From assembly GCA_030523345.1 (NCBI GenBank), contig JAUNIR010000011.1, positions 1 to 47,325 of the forward strand: a DNA stretch of 47,325 nt, in the 5' to 3' direction. The notes beneath the pieces are model-generated. The model worked only from the letters and a program-made list of their open reading frames with translations, did not search any database and was not told the DNA's origin. Shown piece after piece: positions 7,958 through 14,932 of this stretch (its first letter is position 1; the number at the start of each line of letters is the position of its first letter). The translations under genes were made by a program, and so were the position numbers. The DNA comes from Lachnospiraceae bacterium. Lineage in GTDB: Bacteria; Bacillota; Clostridia; Lachnospirales; Lachnospiraceae.

Positions 7958-9940
7958 ATGTATAAACCAGAAAATGTGTATCTAGAAGATGAAATAAGAG
8001 ATGGGTTTTATGTTCCGTCAATAGCAAAGAGAGCTTTCACTGCAGAGCTCTCTATTTTGCATGAAATAAATAGAATTTGTGAAAAATACAATATAAGATA
8101 CTATGCTGACTGGGGTACAATGCTCGGAACTGTAAGACATCGTGGGTTCATTCCGTGGGATGATGATCTTGATATATTTATGTTTAGAAGCGATTTAAAC
8201 AGGTTTATAGAGGTGTCAGAAAAAGAGCTTCCAGAAGGTTTTAAGGTGCAGAGTTTCTTAAATAATGACTACTCATGGAAGTTTATCGTTAATATTGTTA
8301 ATACAGATAGGATGTGCTTTACTCCAGAATATCTTAAGGGTCATTATAACTTTCCGTATATGGCAACAATAGATATTTTTGTTTTAGACAGTGTATACGA
8401 TGATGATAAAGCTGAGGAAGAACGTAGGGAAAAAGTAAAGTATATATTGAGTATAGCAGATGCCTTAACAGAGGATAATTGTCACAGCAATGACATGGAA
8501 ATTCTTCTTAATGAAGTTGAGAAAAGAAGTGGAAAGGTTGTAGACAAAAAGCAGTCGTTTATTGAGATAAAAAGACAGCTATATGTAATTACACAGAATA
8601 TTATTTGTGAGCTAGATAATGATGCCTCTGAGTTTGTTACGCAGCAAATACCTTTGGGAGTCTACCACAAATTAAAATATAGGCGAGATTTGTTCAATGG
8701 AATTGTAAAATTGCCTTTTGAAGACACTTATGTTTGTGTTCCGGCGCTTTATGACAGAATTATACGTAATAAATACGGCAATTACTGGGAAATTCGCATT
8801 GGGGCAGCAGGACATGGATACCCTTATTATAAGGCTCAGAGAGAAGCTCTTGGATTAAGAGAAGATGAAGATTACTTACCGTATTTTAAGTACAAAGGGT
8901 TGCCGGATTTATCTTTAAGAAATGATACTGTAGAGGCTATAGAAGACTTTAAGAAAGCTCCTGAATATAACGGTGAGTTTGAAAGGGAAACGGTAGTATT
9001 TTTACCGTTTAATGGACTTTATTGGGAGTCAATGAAACCTTTGTATGAAGAAGAAATTAAGAAAGAGAATGTAGACGTATTTGTAGTTCCTTTGCCTTAT
9101 TACTATAAAGAGTACAACGGTACGTTTGTAGGTGAGCCTCAGTATGATTTAGAAAAGTATCCTGAGGAGTTGCCAGTGTACTTATTGGAGCAGCTTGATT
9201 TGAAAGCTATGTTCCCAGATAGGATATATATTCAGAATCCATATGATGAATACAATATGTGTATGAGTATACCTAAAGAGTATTATGCTTCCAATATAGT
9301 TAATTTTACAAAGAAACTAATATATGTACCGTGGTTTAAAACAAAAGATTTTGAGAAGAACAACTATCCACAATGGTATAACATGAGATATTACTGTACT
9401 ATGCCGGGTGTTGTTTATGCTGATGAAGTAATACTTCACTCGGACATGCTTAAGGATGTATATGTTGATAAATTATCTGAGTTTGCAGGTGAAGAAACAA
9501 GAAAAATCTGGGATAGTAAGATTATTGTTCGAGATATGAATGCAGGTGGTGATAGCTTTCAATCTGAGTCAGGAAAGAAAACGCTTGTTTATTATACCTG
9601 CCCAAGTACAATACTTGAATATGAAGAGGCGTACATTGAGAAGATTAAAAAGTGTCTTGATATATTTAGCGCTAATTCAGATAATATTAATGTTGTATGG
9701 CACATCGACAAATGCGATATGGAAATACTGAAGAATAATAACCCGGGTATTCATGAAAAGATTGTAAAGGTTCAAGAGTCAATTTCCATAGAAGAATATA
9801 TTACTGTAGATAATGCTATGACAGGGGATGAGTTAGCAAGAATAGGAAGCGCGTACTACGGAGATCCTTCATATATAGCAAAGGATTTCTTCATGTATAA
9901 TAAGCCGGTTATGATTGGCAATACAGAAATAATTAAATAG
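7958..9940 (+). CDS. LicD-family phosphotransferase fused to a glycerophosphotransferase-like domain
   Basis: The 660-residue protein repeats the LicD core of its neighbour ('WGTMLGTVRHRGFIPWDDDLDIFMF', then 'ATIDIFVLDSVYDD') over about residues 1-310. The remaining 350 residues ('TVVFLPFNGLYWESM', 'VFVVPLPYYYKEYNG', 'RIYIQNPYDEYN') resemble a GT-B, CDP-glycerol glycerophosphotransferase-like domain. The final part ('KTLVYYTCPSTILEYEEAYI' to 'KPVMIGNTEII') aligns by eye with the C terminus of the previous gene product. It is probably a two-domain enzyme that adds a phospho-linked group to a surface or flagellar glycan. It is the last gene of the operon, with a strong terminator overlapping its stop codon. 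Confidence 0.78.
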   Translation: MYKPENVYLEDEIRDGFYVPSIAKRAFTAELSILHEINRICEKYNIRYYADWGTMLGTVRHRGFIPWDDDLDIFMFRSDLNRFIEVSEKELPEGFKVQSFLNNDYSWKFIVNIVNTDRMCFTPEYLKGHYNFPYMATIDIFVLDSVYDDDKAEEERREKVKYILSIADALTEDNCHSNDMEILLNEVEKRSGKVVDKKQSFIEIKRQLYVITQNIICELDNDASEFVTQQIPLGVYHKLKYRRDLFNGIVKLPFEDTYVCVPALYDRIIRNKYGNYWEIRIGAAGHGYPYYKAQREALGLREDEDYLPYFKYKGLPDLSLRNDTVEAIEDFKKAPEYNGEFERETVVFLPFNGLYWESMKPLYEEEIKKENVDVFVVPLPYYYKEYNGTFVGEPQYDLEKYPEELPVYLLEQLDLKAMFPDRIYIQNPYDEYNMCMSIPKEYYASNIVNFTKKLIYVPWFKTKDFEKNNYPQWYNMRYYCTMPGVVYADEVILHSDMLKDVYVDKLSEFAGEETRKIWDSKIIVRDMNAGGDSFQSESGKKTLVYYTCPSTILEYEEAYIEKIKKCLDIFSANSDNINVVWHIDKCDMEILKNNNPGIHEKIVKVQESISIEEYITVDNAMTGDELARIGSAYYGDPSYIAKDFFMYNKPVMIGNTEIIK

Positions 9941-9962
9941 CACCTTGAGGTGCTATTTTTTA
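9937..9962 (+). terminator. Intrinsic terminator ending the glycan operon
   Basis: A perfect 9-base stem, ATAGCACCT and AGGTGCTAT with a 2-base loop, is followed at once by a run of T. The stop codon of the LicD-type gene lies inside the left arm. Confidence 0.88.
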
Positions 9963-9993
9963 TTTATTTAACCCCAATATCTAGTGCTGTTTT

Positions 9994-10022
9994 TTGACAA
10001 TAAAAGGCATATATGGTAATAT
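9994..10022 (+). promoter_or_regulatory. Sigma-A type promoter of the TPR-protein gene
   Basis: TTGACA at 9994-9999 is separated by exactly 17 bases from TAATAT at 10017-10022. This is a near-consensus housekeeping promoter just after the preceding terminator. The predicted transcript would have a leader of about 95 bases before the GTG start at 10126. Confidence 0.75.
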
Positions 10023-10038
10023 TATACAGTGTATGCTT

Positions 10039-10084
10039 GTGCGTATTGTATGGTTTGAAGGCACATTTGTGACATACAACGCAC
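10039..10084 (+). promoter_or_regulatory. Structured 5' leader hairpin
   Basis: GTGCGT plus TGTATG (10039-10052, with AT unpaired between them) can pair with CATACA plus ACGCAC (10073-10084), giving 12 base pairs around a 20-base loop that itself contains the small dyad CACATTTGTG. It lies between the promoter and the ribosome-binding site of the TPR gene, with no T run after it, so it looks like a leader structure rather than a terminator. Function unknown. Confidence 0.5.
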
Positions 10085-10125
10085 CATGATTTAGGGCATT
10101 ATAAAGATATATTGAGGGAATAGTC

Positions 10126-12831
10126 GTGGATAAATACGAATATCAAGTTTGTACAGATCAGATTAAAAGTTTAATAGCTGAAAAACGTTTCGCAGAAGCA
10201 ATGGAAATCGCAGATACAATTGACTGGAGAAGAGTCAGAAGCGTATCTATGCTTGTTACAGTCAGCGAAATATATAAGGTAAATAAAAGATACGAGGATG
10301 CAAAAGATATCCTTTTATTAGCATATGAGAGACATCCTAATGGACGTGATATTGTATACGCTCTCTGTGAGTTATTCATAAAGCTTGGAGACGTTGTTCA
10401 GGCTATTGAAAGTTATAAAGAATTTATGGCAATTGCTCCAGAAGATGCGAATAGTTATATTCTTCTTTATAAGATATATAAGGCACAGGATGTTTCTATT
10501 GAGGAACAGATTGATGTATTAGAGGAGTACAAATCTAAAGATTACAGAGAAAAGTGGGCATATGAGCTTGCTTATCTATATCATAAAATTGGTGAAGAAG
10601 CTAAATGTGTTGCTGAGTGTGATGAGCTTATACTCTGGTTTGGTGAGGGTAAATATGTTCGTAAGGCAATGGAACTCAAGATGCAACACACATCCTTATC
10701 TAAGGACCAGCAGGCAAAATATGACGGTCGATATGTAACGACAACACTCCCAGTATTCGAGCAGCCTGTACAGCAAAATACTCAGTTTGGTAATAATGCT
10801 CAGCAGACTGGACCTATGCTTAATCAGTATGGTGAATACATTTTAGAGACAGGCCAGATCGGAGCAACTGGACAGCTAGCGGGTACAGGTCAGATTGATG
10901 CTGCAACGCAGGTGCCTCCTGCAGGACAGGTTCCAGGTATGGACCCAAATGGAGTTGCACCACAGTCACCAGTGTATGTTGATGCATATGGAAATCTTAT
11001 TCAATATGATGCATATGGAAACCCTATACCAGTGCAGCAGGATCCATATCAGGGTGGAATCCAGGTAACACCAGGAATGAATCACCTTGGCATGACACAG
11101 GATATTATGGCCCAGGCTCTTGGTACGGGTGCTTGGAATGCGGCAGAACTTCAGGATCAGATTGGTAGCGGTGTTCGTGAGGCTATGACTGATGAGACAG
11201 GTGTTACTGCAGCACCTATAGAGGAGGAAGACCTTACTCAGATACTTCCACAGTCGGAAACTGCAGAAACGAAAGCCCCAGAGATTTCAGTTCACACAGG
11301 TGTTATAGATTTATCGGAAGCAGACTTACGTGGTTCTCTTCCTGGCGATGAATTGCCTGATGAGCAATCTGACAAAAAGCAGGATGATGATATTATGTCT
11401 GCACTAGAGGGAGTTATTCCAGGAAGTGATATTACAGGAGTAACTTCTAAGATTAATGGACCTAGACCTAAGCCTAGAATTACAGGGGAAATACCTGATG
11501 TATTACCATCAATAAAGGATAAGGATCCAGATTTTGAAAGTGATGAAAATGATGTAGAGGCTGACACAGAAGAAACTGATGATACAGAAGTTAAATATGG
11601 AATTAAGGACGAAACAGAGTCAAGAGAAGAGGAAATTTCACGTATTTCAGCAGTAGCTGAGAAAGCTTTTCCTGGATACGTTGCACCTGAAATTCCAGAG
11701 GATTCAGATAGTTCAGACGATGCAGAAGATTCTGAAGAAAAAACAGCAGATGAAGATGGTATTTCTGAAACTAAATCAGAGGTTGATAGTGAACCAGAGA
11801 AGGAAGAAAAGCTCACTCCTGTAGGAGATGATGAGGGACATTATCCATACGATACAGTTACAGATATTGGATATGTTGAGGAACTCCCAGAAATCGAGCA
11901 GCCTGAAGATGTTGATGAGATATTAAAGACAGGTAAGATTCCTACAGAAGCTATAGAAAAAGCAACTGCCTATGAGACAGACTCTTTAGAGGAGGTCGAA
12001 GAATACGAGGTAGATGAAGTAGATGATGAAGACGAAGATGATGGACAGATGCCTTCGTTTATGCGTGCTGATGTAAGAGCAAGACGTGAGTTTGATGATG
12101 ACGAATACAAAATATTCTGTCGTTATGATGGAATGGAAGCTCTTAAAGCACAGCTTGTGGATGCAATGGACGCAATGAGTATGGAACCAGGTAGTGGAAA
12201 TGTTGTTATAATGGGTCCAGAAAGTACAGACACCAAGGGCATTGCAATTAGTATAGTTAAGGCAATGCAAAGTAAGAATCCATCATTCTCGGGTAAGGTA
12301 GCTAAGATAAGTGGAGAAGCTCTTAATAAGAAAAATATTAAGCTAACCCTTGAGAAACTTGAAAATGGAGCACTTATTGTAGAGCGTGCAGGTGGTCTCA
12401 CAAATGAATCAGTAGTGATGATTACAAGTACACTTGAAGATATTGAAATACCGGTTCTTGTAATACTTGAGGGAACAAGGGAAAGCATTAAACCATTATT
12501 TAAATATTCAAAGCGTATGAAGCATGTGTTCGATGCGAGAATAGACATTGCAGAGTTCACTAATGATGACCTAGTAAGTTATGGTCGCGGATATGCTCTT
12601 GAGAAGGAGTACTCAATTGATGAAATGGGAGGTCTTGCCCTTCACAATAGAATCAGTGAGCTACAGACATTTGACCATAAAGTTACAATTGATGAGGTTA
12701 AAGAAATTATTGATACAGCCATCAGACATGTAGACAAGAAGAATATGGGACACCTTATGGATATGCTTCTTGGACGCAGATATGATGATGAAGATAATAT
12801 TATTCTAGGTGAGAAGGATTTTATTTTCTAA
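10126..12831 (+). CDS. TPR protein with disordered acidic middle and degenerate AAA-like C terminus
   Basis: The 901-residue protein starts at GTG, with GAGGG about 8 bases before it. Residues 1-200 are helical TPR-like repeats ('YEDAKDILLLAYERHPN', 'VVQAIESYKEFMAIAPEDA'). Residues 205-350 are rich in Gln, Gly, Pro and Tyr with short repeats ('YVDAYGNLIQYDAYGNPI'). Residues 360-680 are strongly acidic and probably disordered. The last 220 residues look like an AAA+ fold of the SpoVK/CbbX kind, but the Walker A position reads 'GPESTDTKG', lacking the GKT lysine-threonine pair. It may therefore bind partners without hydrolysing ATP. No membrane segment or signal peptide is evident. It sits alone between a terminator and glgB. 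The exact role is unknown; the family seems restricted to Lachnospiraceae, from memory. Confidence 0.7.
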   Translation: MDKYEYQVCTDQIKSLIAEKRFAEAMEIADTIDWRRVRSVSMLVTVSEIYKVNKRYEDAKDILLLAYERHPNGRDIVYALCELFIKLGDVVQAIESYKEFMAIAPEDANSYILLYKIYKAQDVSIEEQIDVLEEYKSKDYREKWAYELAYLYHKIGEEAKCVAECDELILWFGEGKYVRKAMELKMQHTSLSKDQQAKYDGRYVTTTLPVFEQPVQQNTQFGNNAQQTGPMLNQYGEYILETGQIGATGQLAGTGQIDAATQVPPAGQVPGMDPNGVAPQSPVYVDAYGNLIQYDAYGNPIPVQQDPYQGGIQVTPGMNHLGMTQDIMAQALGTGAWNAAELQDQIGSGVREAMTDETGVTAAPIEEEDLTQILPQSETAETKAPEISVHTGVIDLSEADLRGSLPGDELPDEQSDKKQDDDIMSALEGVIPGSDITGVTSKINGPRPKPRITGEIPDVLPSIKDKDPDFESDENDVEADTEETDDTEVKYGIKDETESREEEISRISAVAEKAFPGYVAPEIPEDSDSSDDAEDSEEKTADEDGISETKSEVDSEPEKEEKLTPVGDDEGHYPYDTVTDIGYVEELPEIEQPEDVDEILKTGKIPTEAIEKATAYETDSLEEVEEYEVDEVDDEDEDDGQMPSFMRADVRARREFDDDEYKIFCRYDGMEALKAQLVDAMDAMSMEPGSGNVVIMGPESTDTKGIAISIVKAMQSKNPSFSGKVAKISGEALNKKNIKLTLEKLENGALIVERAGGLTNESVVMITSTLEDIEIPVLVILEGTRESIKPLFKYSKRMKHVFDARIDIAEFTNDDLVSYGRGYALEKEYSIDEMGGLALHNRISELQTFDHKVTIDEVKEIIDTAIRHVDKKNMGHLMDMLLGRRYDDEDNIILGEKDFIF

Positions 12832-12871
12832 ATATAAGCTGATAATTCAGTTATTTACAGGAGGTTACTAA

Positions 12872-14797
12872 ATGGCACAGGCAAAAGAGATTAAAGAAAC
12901 TTTTTCTCCTTTTGTTACTGAAGGAGATGAGTATTTATTCGGGGCAGGAACCCATTATGATATTTACAAAAAGCTCGGTTCTCACAAAGCCACAAAGAAT
13001 GGTAAGAAGGGCTATTACTTTGCAGTGTGGGCACCAAATGCTGAGTCTGTAAGTCTTGTTGGAGATTTCAATGGATGGAATGACGAAGCACACAAGATGG
13101 ATAGACATCCAAACAATGGAATTTATGACATATTTGTAGAAGGCCTTAAAGAAGGAGAATTATATAAATATGTTATTAATACGAAATCAGGTGATAAGCT
13201 TTACAAAGCAGATCCGTTTGCTAACCATGCTGAGCTTCGTCCTGGTACAGCATCTATCACAACAGATATTTCAAACCTTAAATGGTCGGATAGTGCTTGG
13301 CTTAAGAAACGTGATGAATCAGACATGACATCAGAGCCAATTGCTGTTTATGAATGTCATATAGGATCATGGATGAGACATCCAGGTCGCGAAGATGAGG
13401 GATTCTACAACTATCGTCAGTTTGCTGATAGAATTGTTGAATATCTTACAGAGATGCATTACACACATATAGAGCTTATTGGTATTGCAGAGCATCCGTT
13501 TGATGGTTCATGGGGATATCAGGTTACAGGTTACTATGCACCTACATCAAGATATGGAACACCTGCAGACTTTGCATATCTTGTAAATAAGCTTCATAAG
13601 GCAAACATCGGTGTTATTCTTGATTGGGTTCCAGCACATTTCCCAAGAGATGCACACGGTCTTGCAGACTTTGATGGAAGTCCATTATTTGAATACGCAG
13701 ATCCACGTAAGGGAGAACATCCTGATTGGGGTACTAAGATCTTTGATTATGGAAAATACGAGGTTAAGAATTTCTTAATTGCTAATGCGTTATTCTGGAT
13801 TAGAGAGTTCCACATTGATGGTCTTCGTGTTGACGCAGTTGCTTCAATGCTTTATCTCGATTATGGAAAGCAGGACGGACAGTGGGTTCCTAACAAGTAC
13901 GGCGGACATGAGAACTTAGAGGCAATTGAATTCTTTAAGCACCTTAATTCACTTGTTACAGGATGTCACCCAGGCGTAATGATGATTGCTGAAGAATCAA
14001 CAGCTTGGCCTAAGGTTACAGATAAGCCTGATAATGACGGTCTTGGATTTACATTTAAGTGGAACATGGGATGGATGCATGACTTCTGCGATTACATGAA
14101 GCTTGATCCTTTATTCAGAAGAGACAATCATTATAAGATGACTTTTGCTATGAGTTACAATTACTCAGAGAATTATATTTTAGTTCTTTCTCATGATGAA
14201 GTTGTACATCTTAAATGTTCTATGCTTAATAAGATGCCAGGATACTATGTAGATAAATTCGCTAACTTGAGAGTCGGATATACTTATATGATGGGTCATG
14301 CTGGCAAGAAGTTATTATTTATGGGTCAGGAATTTGCTCAGGATGCTGAATGGAATGAGGCAAAAGAACTTGACTGGGGACTCCTAGAGGATGAACTCCA
14401 TTCAGGAATGCAGAACTATGTAAAAGAACTTCTTGGAATTTATAATAAATACCCATGTATGTATGAGCTTGACACAGATCCAAAGGGATTCAAGTGGATT
14501 AATGCGGACGATACATATAAGAGTATTTATAGCTTTGTAAGATATGGTGAAAGTGGCAAGAATAATCTTTTATTCGTTATGAACTTTACACCAATTGAGA
14601 GAACAGATTACAGAGTCGGTGTTCCTGCAAAGGGTAAGTACAAGCTTATTCTTGATTCAGATGAAAAGAGATTTGGTGGTAATTCTGAAAAGAAGAAGAA
14701 AGTAACATATACAGCAGAACCTATAGAATGGGATGGACAGCCATACTCAATTGCATATCCTCTTCCTGCATATGGAGCAGCTATATTCCAGTTCTAA
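12872..14797 (+). CDS. glgB: 1,4-alpha-glucan branching enzyme
   Basis: The 641-residue protein has an N-terminal CBM48 domain ('YFAVWAPNAESVSLVGDFNGW') followed by a GH13 catalytic barrel. Catalytic motifs are visible: 'GVILDWVPAHFPRD', the nucleophile Asp in 'IDGLRVDAVASML' at about residue 321, the acid/base Glu in 'MMIAEESTAWP' at about 374, and 'LVLSHDEVVH'. It cuts alpha-1,4-glucan and reattaches the piece through an alpha-1,6 bond in glycogen synthesis. An AGGAGG stands 7 bases before the ATG. No other glycogen gene is nearby, so it is either a monocistron or co-transcribed with the TPR gene 40 bases upstream. Confidence 0.96.
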   Translation: MAQAKEIKETFSPFVTEGDEYLFGAGTHYDIYKKLGSHKATKNGKKGYYFAVWAPNAESVSLVGDFNGWNDEAHKMDRHPNNGIYDIFVEGLKEGELYKYVINTKSGDKLYKADPFANHAELRPGTASITTDISNLKWSDSAWLKKRDESDMTSEPIAVYECHIGSWMRHPGREDEGFYNYRQFADRIVEYLTEMHYTHIELIGIAEHPFDGSWGYQVTGYYAPTSRYGTPADFAYLVNKLHKANIGVILDWVPAHFPRDAHGLADFDGSPLFEYADPRKGEHPDWGTKIFDYGKYEVKNFLIANALFWIREFHIDGLRVDAVASMLYLDYGKQDGQWVPNKYGGHENLEAIEFFKHLNSLVTGCHPGVMMIAEESTAWPKVTDKPDNDGLGFTFKWNMGWMHDFCDYMKLDPLFRRDNHYKMTFAMSYNYSENYILVLSHDEVVHLKCSMLNKMPGYYVDKFANLRVGYTYMMGHAGKKLLFMGQEFAQDAEWNEAKELDWGLLEDELHSGMQNYVKELLGIYNKYPCMYELDTDPKGFKWINADDTYKSIYSFVRYGESGKNNLLFVMNFTPIERTDYRVGVPAKGKYKLILDSDEKRFGGNSEKKKKVTYTAEPIEWDGQPYSIAYPLPAYGAAIFQF

Positions 14798-14828
14798 AAT
14801 TATAGTTTATTATCACATATAAAATATT

Positions 14829-14859
14829 AAGAGTGTCAGTTAATTTTGGCACTCTTTTT
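14829..14859 (+). terminator. Intrinsic terminator after glgB
   Basis: AAGAGTGTC (14829-14837) can pair with GGCACTCTT (14848-14856) through a 10-base loop, with one G-T pair, and runs straight into five T residues. Confidence 0.8.
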
Positions 14860-14870
14860 AATTTTGGACT

Positions 14871-14897
14871 TAAGAATTCTTCAATATATCCGAAATA
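14871..14897 (+). promoter_or_regulatory. Possible sigma-28 (FliA/SigD) promoter
   Basis: TAAG at 14871-14874 and CCGAAATA from 14890 are 15 bases apart, close to the flagellar consensus TAAA-N15-GCCGATAA. It precedes a gene that is directly upstream of flagellin. The match is imperfect at two or three positions, so this is a suggestion only. Confidence 0.4.
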
Positions 14898-14932
14898 TAA
14901 TGTGTAAGATTTTACTTTGAAGAGGATATGCT

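Noticed and set aside
11292-11816. A 174-residue leftward frame rich in Ser inside the TPR gene
   Set aside because: It is the mirror of the acidic repeat region of the coding strand (GAA/GAT read backwards gives Ser codons), with no ribosome-binding site.
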